The notes beneath the pieces were generated by a model. The model was given only the letters and a program-made list of their open reading frames with translations, did not search any database and was not told where the DNA came from. A DNA stretch of 64,000 nucleotides from Desulfuribacillus alkaliarsenatis (GTDB lineage Bacteria > Bacillota > Bacilli > Desulfuribacillales > Desulfuribacillaceae), in contig NZ_MIJE01000001.1 in the NCBI RefSeq assembly GCF_001730225.1, forward strand, positions 62,001 to 126,000. Direction: 5' to 3'. Positions 36,266 to 42,638 of the stretch are shown here, piece after piece; positions within the stretch are counted from its first letter, which is position 1; each line of letters opens with the position of its first letter. Position numbers and translations under genes: made by a program.

Positions 36266-37468
36266 TTGCCAAAATCAATTAGTGATTGGTTTAAATATAT
36301 AGATGGTCAGCTTATAGGACAGCTTAGTGAATGGCGAAGAACATTACATCAATTTCCTGAAATCTCAAACCAAGAATGGGAAACGGTCAAACGGCTAAAA
36401 GCATGGTTAAGAGATATGGAAATAGATATTATGGAGTTCGAAGGCATGCCAGGCTTTGTTGCGCTGATTCCTGGATTAACAGACGAAGAGATTGCATTCA
36501 GGGCAGACATTGACGCATTACCTATCGAGGAAGGTAAAGACTGCTCATACGCTTCCAAGGAGCTGGGAGTCATGCATGCCTGTGGTCATGATGGTCATAT
36601 GGCAATATTACTTGGTCTAGCTAAGGTATTAAAGGAAATGCAGCTACAAGGCAAGCTGAAGAGAAGTGTACGGTTAATATTTCAGCACTCAGAGGAGCAG
36701 GTTCCAGGTGGAGCTATACCGATGATCGAAGCAGGTGCTTTAGGTAATGTTAAGAGAATTTTTGGCTTACATCTATGGTCGTCCTTAGAAATTGGCAAAA
36801 TAGGAATCAGACCAGGGGTGATGATGGCAGCCGCAGACCGCTTTATCATCAATATACAGGGTAAGGGCGGTCATGGGTCAATGCCCCACCAAACAGTAGA
36901 TACTATCATTGTGGCCAGTCAAGTTATACAGAGTCTGCAAACGATTGTTAGTAGGAATATCAACCCCTTAGATTCGGCTGTTCTATCGATTGGGACAGTA
37001 CATGCTGGAACGAACTTTAACATCATTGCCGATAAAGCAAAATTAACTGGCACAGTTAGAACCTTCCTACCAGAGGTTCGAGCACAAATCAAACAGCGCA
37101 TTGATGAAATTGTCACTCTAGTGTGTAAAACATATAACGCTGAACATACGTTGATATACATCGAGGGCTACCCACCAGTTAATAATCATGAGTCATTAAC
37201 TGAAGAAGTGACAGCAGAGCTCAGCAAGGTTATTGACACTCAAAACATTATACAAATTCCCCCGGTCATGGGTGGAGAGGATTTCTCTTATTATCAAAAG
37301 CGAATTCCAGGTGTCTTTTTCTTTGTAGGTGCTGGTAATCACGCGAAGCAGTTCAATTATCCGCAGCATCATCCCAAATATGATATTGATGAAGATAGTT
37401 TAGCTGTAGGTGTCAAATGTTTCCTAGCAATTTACGAAAAATATAATAATACACAAGAAATAGGCTAA
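36266..37468 (+). CDS. M20-family amidohydrolase (carboxypeptidase-like)
   Basis: About 400 residues from TTG 36266, eight bases after AGAGGGG, which gives the family's normal length. An upstream in-frame ATG at 36209 has no ribosome binding site. Metal and catalytic residues are in MHACGHDGHMA, HSEEQVPGGA, LHLWSS and MGGEDFSYY. Dimerisation domain: GKGGHGSMPHQTVD. Hydrolyses N-acyl amino acids or similar amides in the cytoplasm. Confidence 0.85.
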   Translation: MPKSISDWFKYIDGQLIGQLSEWRRTLHQFPEISNQEWETVKRLKAWLRDMEIDIMEFEGMPGFVALIPGLTDEEIAFRADIDALPIEEGKDCSYASKELGVMHACGHDGHMAILLGLAKVLKEMQLQGKLKRSVRLIFQHSEEQVPGGAIPMIEAGALGNVKRIFGLHLWSSLEIGKIGIRPGVMMAAADRFIINIQGKGGHGSMPHQTVDTIIVASQVIQSLQTIVSRNINPLDSAVLSIGTVHAGTNFNIIADKAKLTGTVRTFLPEVRAQIKQRIDEIVTLVCKTYNAEHTLIYIEGYPPVNNHESLTEEVTAELSKVIDTQNIIQIPPVMGGEDFSYYQKRIPGVFFFVGAGNHAKQFNYPQHHPKYDIDEDSLAVGVKCFLAIYEKYNNTQEIG

Positions 37469-37525
37469 CCAATTATTAAGCTCCTTCATACATTAGTAAT
37501 GAAAACAATGAAGGGGTGAGAAACG

Positions 37526-37807
37526 GTGAGCAAGAACAATATTTTTGAAGATGAAAAGTTCAAAAACTTTTTCAATCAGCATAGTAATCAATTAAAAGGG
37601 TTAGCGAAAAAGATAACGCCAGAGTCACTAAACAACGAAAAACAGTTAAAGGAAACTTTAAAGACGCTAGCGCAAATAGCAAATATTAAAGCCGATGACA
37701 CGAAACTTGACAATATCGTTGATATGTTAAAAAACCAAAAGCTTAATCCTAAAGATCCAGATTCGATAAATAAGGTTTTAAGTGATATTAAGAACAAAAA
37801 GAAATAA
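37526..37807 (+). CDS. SpoVIF-like small sporulation protein
   Basis: 93 residues from GTG 37526, with AAGGGGTGA upstream. Helical, with KITPESLNNEKQLKETLKTL and LNPKDPDSINKVL. It is similar in layout and motif to the protein encoded at 39402-39671 and to stage VI sporulation protein F (YjcC). Assignment from pattern recognition of a short family. A strong terminator follows. Confidence 0.55.
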   Translation: MSKNNIFEDEKFKNFFNQHSNQLKGLAKKITPESLNNEKQLKETLKTLAQIANIKADDTKLDNIVDMLKNQKLNPKDPDSINKVLSDIKNKKK

Positions 37808-37831
37808 CATTAACTAAAATTTGAATAGTTA

Positions 37832-37870
37832 GAAAGCTGCTGAGTTAATAATTCTCAGCAGCTTTTTTTT
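37832..37870 (+). terminator. Terminator after the SpoVIF-like gene
   Basis: AAAGCTGCTGAG pairs with CTCAGCAGCTTT, then eight T. Confidence 0.9.
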
Positions 37871-37897
37871 AGGCTCTAAAATAGGCATCTGTTTATT

Positions 37898-37924
37898 ACA
37901 TATTGCTCAATCTATCATACTATA
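37898..37924 (+). promoter_or_regulatory. Putative sigma-K promoter
   Basis: AC at 37898-37899, 16 bases, then CATACTATA at 37916-37924, matching the mother-cell sigma-K -10 form CATANNNTA. It lies 48 bases ahead of the first microprotein start. Confidence 0.4.
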
Positions 37925-37971
37925 TCATGAGAAATCACTTAATAGTCTAATACTTAAAAGGAGGTGAAATT

Positions 37972-38058
37972 ATGAGTCACTTTCTTACTGGTAACCTTCC
38001 GATGATTTTAGTGTTATTTATCTTGTTGGTGATTATTGCTTGCTATTGTAATGTATAA
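37972..38058 (+). CDS. YjcZ-like microprotein 1 (28 aa)
   Basis: Twenty-eight residues from ATG 37972, with AAAGGAGGTGA ahead. It reads MSHFLTGNLP and then the hydrophobic core MILVLFILLVIIACYCNV. The core LVLFILLVIIACY recurs in microproteins at 38793, 38907 and 39927, so this is a small paralogous family. Such tiny proteins resemble YjcZ-type sporulation proteins and probably insert in a spore membrane or coat. Confidence 0.75.
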   Translation: MSHFLTGNLPMILVLFILLVIIACYCNV

Positions 38059-38066
38059 GAAAGAAA

Positions 38067-38104
38067 ACAAATACGACTAGTTCGCGCTAGTCGTATTTGT
38101 TTTT
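38067..38104. terminator. Bidirectional terminator
   Basis: ACAAATACGACTAG pairs with CTAGTCGTATTTGT across TTCGCG, with a T run after it and an A run before it. It separates convergent genes. Confidence 0.85.
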
Positions 38105-38573
38105 ATACTTGTTTATTTTGCTCTGACTCTGTGGATGATTTTAAGCTGTTTAGCAATCCGATAATTTCGGGCTTTTGTAGTAAATGCACAGCCTTATCTA
38201 ATTGCTCTAAATTCAATTTCTTCAGAACACCTGAAAGTTCAGTTTTGTTTAAGCTATTAAGATTGATTTTATAGTTATCCATGATTGATATTAGTTTATT
38301 TAGTAATAGTAATGATTTTTCAACTGTATAGAGTGTAGTTATTAACTCCTTAGTTATATTATGAACATTCTTAATGGTAACTGTATCGATATTTGAGACG
38401 TTGTTGAGAGCGTTAGATACACTTTCTGTACTTACTTGCTGATTGCTAATAGATTTGTCCTTGGTAGACTTTGGCTTTGTTTTAATAGCAGTCTTTTTGC
38501 CTTTAGATTTTACTATTCGACTTGATTTTGCCTTTTGTTTACCTAAGGATACGTTTTGGGTTTGTTTGTTCAT
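38103..38573 (-). CDS. Hypothetical protein, paralogue of the 40185-40805 product
   Basis: 156 residues from the ATG at 38573, with GGGCAGGTGA upstream on the minus strand. A basic Lys/Ser-rich N-terminus (about 40 residues) is followed by a helical domain. The domain (NITKELITTLYTVEKSLLLL, MDNYKINLNSL, LNLEQLDKAVHLLQKPEII) aligns by eye with the C-terminal domain encoded at 40185-40805. Family unknown to me. Location suggests a spore-related structural or coat protein. Confidence 0.65.
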   Translation of the reverse strand: MNKQTQNVSLGKQKAKSSRIVKSKGKKTAIKTKPKSTKDKSISNQQVSTESVSNALNNVSNIDTVTIKNVHNITKELITTLYTVEKSLLLLNKLISIMDNYKINLNSLNKTELSGVLKKLNLEQLDKAVHLLQKPEIIGLLNSLKSSTESEQNKQV

Positions 38574-38686
38574 AGTTGTCACCTGCCCTTTCATAAGCTA
38601 TACACCTATAGCCTATGCGAGCTAACTGGGGATGGTGAGTCAATAGTTTACAAAAAACGGGCGCTTTATATGGGTGAATGTCGATT

Positions 38687-38714
38687 ACGAAAGCTGATAA
38701 TCGTCCATAGACTA
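38687..38714 (+). promoter_or_regulatory. Putative sigma-K promoter for microproteins 2 and 3
   Basis: AC at 38687-38688, 17 bases, then CATAGACTA at 38706-38714, fitting CATANNNTA. About 80 bases ahead of the ATG at 38793. Confidence 0.35.
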
Positions 38715-38792
38715 TATATCAAGAAACATGGTAACAAAAGTTTATATGTTTCTATGAAAAATCATGTTTGAACTGCGAAAGGTGGTGAAATC

Positions 38793-38876
38793 ATGAGCTG
38801 GTTAACAGATAACGTTTCTATGATATTAGTATTATTCATCTTGTTAGTGATTATAGCTTGCTATTGTAACGTTTAG
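38793..38876 (+). CDS. YjcZ-like microprotein 2 (27 aa)
   Basis: Twenty-seven residues from ATG 38793, after AAAGGTGGTGA. It reads MSWLTDNVSM, then ILVLFILLVIIACYCNV. Nearly the same as microprotein 3, which begins 30 bases downstream; the two are probably one transcript. Confidence 0.75.
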   Translation: MSWLTDNVSMILVLFILLVIIACYCNV

Positions 38877-38906
38877 TAAGTATGTCCATGTAAAGGTGGT
38901 GAAAAT

Positions 38907-39008
38907 ATGGCTTGGTTAACTGATAACATTTCGTTAATATTAGTATTATTCATTTTGTTAGTGATTATAGCTTGCTATTGCAGTCCTGTTGGCAGACCTA
39001 GATGCTAG
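38907..39008 (+). CDS. YjcZ-like microprotein 3 (33 aa)
   Basis: Thirty-three residues from ATG 38907, after AAAGGTGGTGA. The family core (LILVLFILLVIIACYC) is followed by a short extra tail SPVGRPRC. DNA identity with microprotein 2 points to tandem duplication. Confidence 0.75.
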   Translation: MAWLTDNISLILVLFILLVIIACYCSPVGRPRC

Positions 39009-39022
39009 TTAAATATTGGTTA

Positions 39023-39050
39023 GATACGGCTAGTTTTACTAGCCGTATCC
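39023..39050 (+). terminator. Hairpin after microprotein 3
   Basis: GATACGGCTAG pairs with CTAGCCGTATC across TTTTA. No clear T tail. Confidence 0.55.
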
Positions 39051-39098
39051 TATCTTAATAGATACTGTGAATAGGAATATCATAAGGGGGTGAATGCA

Positions 39099-39320
39099 TT
39101 GAGTAATCAGTTTGATTATAAAGGCTTAGGAGAAACACAACAGTATTGGTATCCACCTGGGCACAGACGTAGACGCCGTCGCCGTGTACATCGACGCATA
39201 ACACCTGGCTTTGGTTTTGGGTTCTTTCCAGGACAAGGATTTTTCCCAGGGTTTTTTATAGGGCCTGGACATAGTCGCAGACGTCGTCGTGGTTGGGACT
39301 ATGGTATTTATAACGATTAA
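39099..39320 (+). CDS. Arg-rich, Gly/Phe-rich small protein
   Basis: 73 residues. TTG 39099 is chosen because AAGGGGGTGA lies six bases ahead; GTG 39090 overlaps that site. Two arginine blocks (GHRRRRRRRVHRR and HSRRRRRGWDYG) flank a Gly/Phe/Pro segment (FGFGFFPGQGFFPGFFIGPG). Such composition is common in spore coat or exosporium proteins, but I know no close family. A terminator follows. Confidence 0.6.
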   Translation: MSNQFDYKGLGETQQYWYPPGHRRRRRRRVHRRITPGFGFGFFPGQGFFPGFFIGPGHSRRRRRGWDYGIYND

Positions 39321-39335
39321 GGTAAGGGTGCAATA

Positions 39336-39365
39336 ACAAACGAACCGCGTGTAGCGGTTTGTTTT
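39336..39365 (+). terminator. Terminator after the Arg-rich gene
   Basis: AACCGC at 39343-39348 pairs with GCGGTT at 39354-39359, extended by ACAAA/TTTGT, then T. Confidence 0.6.
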
Positions 39366-39401
39366 GCTATGAACAATTTCTGCTAGGGAGTGAAATATCT
39401 A

Positions 39402-39671
39402 TTGAGCAGTATATATGAAAATAAAAAGGTGTTGCAATTACTTAGAAAACACGAAAAAAGAATTATAAATATGCTAAAAAATGTAGACCCAGAGACATTA
39501 AAAGACGAAGTTCAAATTAAAAAAATGCTAAGGTTGTTAGTCATGTTTAGTAATATACCAATTACTGAAAGTCAAATAAATCAACTAGCTAAGGATATTA
39601 AAACCTCAGGGCTTAACCCAAAGGATCCACAGGCTATCGAAAAATTTCTAAATAAACATAGCAAATCATAG
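39402..39671 (+). CDS. SpoVIF-like small sporulation protein (second copy)
   Basis: About 89 residues from TTG 39402, nine bases after AGGGAG; GTG 39390 overlaps that site. It contains MLKNVDPETLKDEVQIKKML and LNPKDPQAIEKFL. This is the same order as the product of 37526-37807 and the layout of stage VI sporulation protein F. Two copies 1.6 kb apart bracket the microprotein cluster. Confidence 0.55.
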   Translation: MSSIYENKKVLQLLRKHEKRIINMLKNVDPETLKDEVQIKKMLRLLVMFSNIPITESQINQLAKDIKTSGLNPKDPQAIEKFLNKHSKS

Positions 39672-39751
39672 TACTTTTAAGATGTTAGCTGTAAGTAGTT
39701 AAAATAGGCTAAACATTAGGCGTATGCTTGTTGCAGATGCTATATTAGCGC

Positions 39752-39760
39752 CATAAAATA
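39752..39760 (+). promoter_or_regulatory. Possible sigma-K -10 element
   Basis: CATAAAATA fits CATANNNTA, 29 bases ahead of the ATG at 39789. No convincing -35. Confidence 0.25.
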
Positions 39761-39788
39761 AACTAAATACACGAAGGAGGTAGGTACT

Positions 39789-39899
39789 ATGAAAGATGCT
39801 CATACTGCATGTGGATGCAGATCAGGTTCTGGAATTTGGTGGATATTAATTATTGCATTTTTGTTCTTCTTCTTTTTCTTCACTCCAGGGTTCTATTAA
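39789..39899 (+). CDS. Small Cys/Phe-rich microprotein (36 aa)
   Basis: Thirty-six residues from ATG 39789, with AAGGAGGT upstream. A Cys-containing N-terminus (MKDAHTACGCRSGSG) is followed by one aromatic hydrophobic stretch (WWILIIAFLFFFFFFTPGFY). Different from the LFILLVIIACY family but of the same size and location. Probably a spore-associated membrane microprotein. Confidence 0.65.
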   Translation: MKDAHTACGCRSGSGIWWILIIAFLFFFFFFTPGFY

Positions 39900-39926
39900 G
39901 CGGATGAACAGAAAGGTGGTGAAATT

Positions 39927-40007
39927 ATGTGCTTCGTAACGGATAATCTATCATTGATTTTAGTGTTATTTATACTTTTAGTGATTATAGCTTGCTATGC
40001 TTGCTAA
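39927..40007 (+). CDS. YjcZ-like microprotein 4 (26 aa)
   Basis: Twenty-six residues from ATG 39927, after AAAGGTGGTGA. It reads MCFVTDNLSL and then ILVLFILLVIIACYAC. Fourth member of the family. Confidence 0.75.
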   Translation: MCFVTDNLSLILVLFILLVIIACYAC

Positions 40008-40048
40008 TAATACTGCTCACTTGTATCAGGGAAGATAGGAATAGTCAT

Positions 40049-40093
40049 AAGCTGTTGCAGAACAAACAAGTTCAATTGCAACAGCTTTTTTTA
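40049..40093 (+). terminator. Terminator after microprotein 4
   Basis: AAGCTGTTGCA pairs with TGCAACAGCTT, followed by a T run. Confidence 0.85.
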
Positions 40094-40184
40094 TACCCAT
40101 CTAATATACGCTAGCCTATTTTTAATTAATCTAGTTATTTACACAGTCGATATGAATCCATGCTCATATACTGCTAATAAAATA

Positions 40185-40805
40185 TTAGTTAGTATTCTCA
40201 CTATTATCACTATTTGAGTCATCAGCATCAAAATCAAGGCCGTTTTTTAATAATTCAACTACCATAGGTGACTGTAAAATGCTTATTGTTTGCTCGAGTT
40301 GGTTAACATTTATTTTTTTTATAAAATCTGTTGCTAAACGTAATATGTTTGGACCACCAGAGCTAGAGGCGGATTTCCCAGTAATAGTGGCTAGATTTAT
40401 ATTATAGTTGTCAAGCACGGTCAGGGTTTTCACCACAATATCTAAAGATTTATCAACGGTATGCAGTGTAGATATTACATCTTTAGTCAATGAATGAATC
40501 GCATTAATGTTAAGGGAGTCACCTATTGGTAAAATGTTTTTTTCCAACTCGAAGTTATTTGAATCTGAAACATCTTGATCAGGGCCAAAGAGTGGATCAA
40601 CTGGAGTGTATTGATTTGATCCAGTAGTTTCGTCAGGACGTAGCTTCGGATAGGGTGCAAACAATCTTCCGAATGGATGATGATATTGTATACCAGGGTA
40701 TGTAGCACTAGTTTCTTTGCTAGCTTCTACGTTTTCTGGTTGAGTTTGTGAAAATCTTCTAGGCATAAATGGATGGAACAAATGACGACGCTTCATCGTT
40801 GTCAT
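40185..40805 (-). CDS. Hypothetical spore-cluster protein, paralogue of the 38103-38573 product
   Basis: 206 residues from the ATG at 40805, with AGAAGGTGAT upstream. A Pro/His-rich variable N-terminal half (KRRHLFHPFMPRRF) is followed by a helical C-terminal domain. The domain (SLTKDVISTLHTVDKSLDIV, LDNYNINLATI, INVNQLEQTISILQSPMVVE) matches the other paralogue. An acidic Asp/Ser/Asn tail ends it. Divergently placed to the subtilisin gene, so they may share a control region. Family not recognised. Confidence 0.65.
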   Translation of the reverse strand: MTTMKRRHLFHPFMPRRFSQTQPENVEASKETSATYPGIQYHHPFGRLFAPYPKLRPDETTGSNQYTPVDPLFGPDQDVSDSNNFELEKNILPIGDSLNINAIHSLTKDVISTLHTVDKSLDIVVKTLTVLDNYNINLATITGKSASSSGGPNILRLATDFIKKINVNQLEQTISILQSPMVVELLKNGLDFDADDSNSDNSENTN

Positions 40806-40837
40806 AGAATCACCTTCTTTTAAAAAGTATTGGAGTG

Positions 40838-42028
40838 ATGTGTATGGGATATCGTTTTTATATTCCACTAGCGGTTACTGCCTTCGTAGCAGTAGCTGGC
40901 AGACACTATAAAAAGCTGTACGCTAATAGAGTGAAAAATAGAAAAATTATTGTTTTTAAAAATTGGTACTCAGAAAATGAGATTACTAGAAGTATTAATT
41001 ATTTAAAGCATAAAGGCGTAATACCGATACGAGCACTACCTAGCATAAGGGCAATATGCTGTGGACTAGACGCCAACTGTAATAAACAAGAGCTCTTACG
41101 AGATCCTAATGTTTTAAGGGTCGACGACGACATAGAAATATCAATTAAACCAATTCCTTACTTGTTTCCTTTTATTACACCGCAGCTACCGAAAAAGACT
41201 ATTATTCCTTGGGGTGTTGATCGAATTCGTGCCCCTGAGGTATGGCAGAGAAATACAGGGGCAGGGGTAAGGGTCGCAGTTATCGATACAGGAGTAGATC
41301 TCAGTCACCCTATGCTTAAGCCGAATTTACGACAAGGTATCAACATATTAGATCCAGATAAAGCTCCTAAAGACGATAATGGTCACGGAACGCACGTAGC
41401 TGGGACAATAGCTGCTATAGGTGGTGCTGGCAACTTAATAGGTGTGGCACCTAGAGCTAAAATATATCCTGTTAAAGCCTTTGATGGAAATGGCAAAGCC
41501 CTTTTATCCGATTTAGGTAAAGCGGTAGAGTGGTGTGTTGAAAATGATATCAGGCTAATTAACATGAGCTTTGGAACTAGTAGTTCAAATCCAACCCTTG
41601 AAGAAATATACCATCAAGCATATGAGCGAGACGCTATAATGGTTGCTGCAGCAGGTAACAATGGACCAGATGGGACTGTCGGCTATCCTGGTAAATACCC
41701 ATTTACAATTACAGTTGGCGCAACTACTGAAGACAATGAAATTGCAAACTTTAGTAGCCGAGGTCCGCAAGTAAATATTTGTGCACCTGGTGTAGAAATC
41801 CTATCATGCTGGTTGCATGGTGGAACAAGAAGAATAAAAGGTACGTCTATGGCAACGCCTCACGTTGCTGGTACTGTTGCTTTAATGCTTGAGAGATATC
41901 CTCAATTACATTTTGGGCAAGTTCGACAAATATTAAAATCAACAGCAATAAAACTAGCTGGAATTGAACGAAATATGCAAGGTATGGGAATGGTTGATTG
42001 TCAGAATGCTGTAGAATTGCTATATTAG
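40838..42028 (+). CDS. Subtilisin-like serine protease (S8)
   Basis: About 396 residues. An N-terminal hydrophobic segment and an inhibitor-like propeptide (about residues 30-105) precede the catalytic domain. Catalytic Asp is in VIDTGVDLSHP, His in GHGTHVAGTIAA, oxyanion Asn in AAAGNNGPDG, and Ser in GTSMATPHVAG. ATG 40838 or 40844 follows GGAGTGA. Probably exported or spore-localised; its place next to the spore cluster suggests processing of coat proteins, which is inference. Confidence 0.88.
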   Translation: MCMGYRFYIPLAVTAFVAVAGRHYKKLYANRVKNRKIIVFKNWYSENEITRSINYLKHKGVIPIRALPSIRAICCGLDANCNKQELLRDPNVLRVDDDIEISIKPIPYLFPFITPQLPKKTIIPWGVDRIRAPEVWQRNTGAGVRVAVIDTGVDLSHPMLKPNLRQGINILDPDKAPKDDNGHGTHVAGTIAAIGGAGNLIGVAPRAKIYPVKAFDGNGKALLSDLGKAVEWCVENDIRLINMSFGTSSSNPTLEEIYHQAYERDAIMVAAAGNNGPDGTVGYPGKYPFTITVGATTEDNEIANFSSRGPQVNICAPGVEILSCWLHGGTRRIKGTSMATPHVAGTVALMLERYPQLHFGQVRQILKSTAIKLAGIERNMQGMGMVDCQNAVELLY

Positions 42029-42087
42029 TTTACTGATGATATTAGCCTATGCAAAATATAATAAGTTGGTGAATGACATTAGTGATG

Positions 42088-42131
42088 AAATAAAGAGTCA
42101 TACATTGAAAAATGATATGGCTCTTTATTTA
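42088..42131 (+). terminator. Terminator after the subtilisin gene
   Basis: AAATAAAGAGTCATA at 42088-42102 pairs with TATGGCTCTTTATTT at 42116-42130. Confidence 0.75.
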
Positions 42132-42134
42132 TTG

Positions 42135-42163
42135 TTGCAAAAAAACTAGTTTGTGCATATAAT
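42135..42163 (+). promoter_or_regulatory. Sigma-A-type promoter
   Basis: TTGCAA at 42135-42140, 17 bases, TATAAT at 42158-42163. Drives the small gene at 42223. Confidence 0.6.
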
Positions 42164-42222
42164 AGTTATATAACAGTCTGAATATGTTACATATGTAATA
42201 ATACAAAAGTGAGGTGTTCAAA

Positions 42223-42552
42223 ATGGTTGAAGCTTGGAGTCCTTTCTATTACCAGCACCATCATTTAGAACTTGAGAATTTGTTGAAGCAGCACCAAGCA
42301 GTTTCTGATGCTGGTGTCGTAGGTATTCCAGATATAATTAAGGGTGAGCTACGCCATGCGTTCATTCGGTTGAAGGATGGTCATGTATGGTCTGATGAAT
42401 TGAAATGTGAGTTGGTTTCATTAGTTGAGAAGACGTATGCTAAGGATTGCATACCACACGAGTTTTATCAGGTAGAGAAAATGCCTAAGACACGTAGTGG
42501 TAAGCTATCAAGACAGCAGTTAAAGACGTGGGCGCTTGACGGCGTACAATAA
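42223..42552 (+). CDS. Stand-alone C-terminal domain of an acyl-CoA synthetase (AMP-binding_C)
   Basis: 109 residues from ATG 42223, after GAGGTG. It matches only the last ~100 residues of ANL enzymes: DAGVVGIPDIIKGELRHAFI and the catalytic-Lys motif KMPKTRSGKLSRQQLKTW. The adenylate-forming N-terminal domain is missing, and I see no remnant of it in the 190 bases upstream. The gene has its own promoter and start, so it may be functional rather than a fragment. Role unknown. Confidence 0.75.
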   Translation: MVEAWSPFYYQHHHLELENLLKQHQAVSDAGVVGIPDIIKGELRHAFIRLKDGHVWSDELKCELVSLVEKTYAKDCIPHEFYQVEKMPKTRSGKLSRQQLKTWALDGVQ

Positions 42553-42600
42553 ATCAATTAGCACTATATAAAGCTAATTTCAATAGAGTAAAAGCGACAT

Positions 42601-42638
42601 AGATAAGGGATTGGTTCATTTGAACCAATCCCTTATCT
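42601..42638. terminator. 38-bp perfect palindromic hairpin, bidirectional
   Basis: The 18-base arm at 42601-42618 pairs perfectly with 42621-42638 across TT. It lies between convergent genes and overlaps the last codons of the metallopeptidase. Confidence 0.7.

Noticed and set aside
38574-38792. Plus-strand small ORFs in this gap
   Set aside because: No ribosome binding site fits and they run through the likely promoters of the flanking genes.
42030-42222. Remnant of the N-terminal domain of an acyl-CoA synthetase
   Set aside because: The stretch holds a terminator and a promoter; no frame gives ANL motifs.
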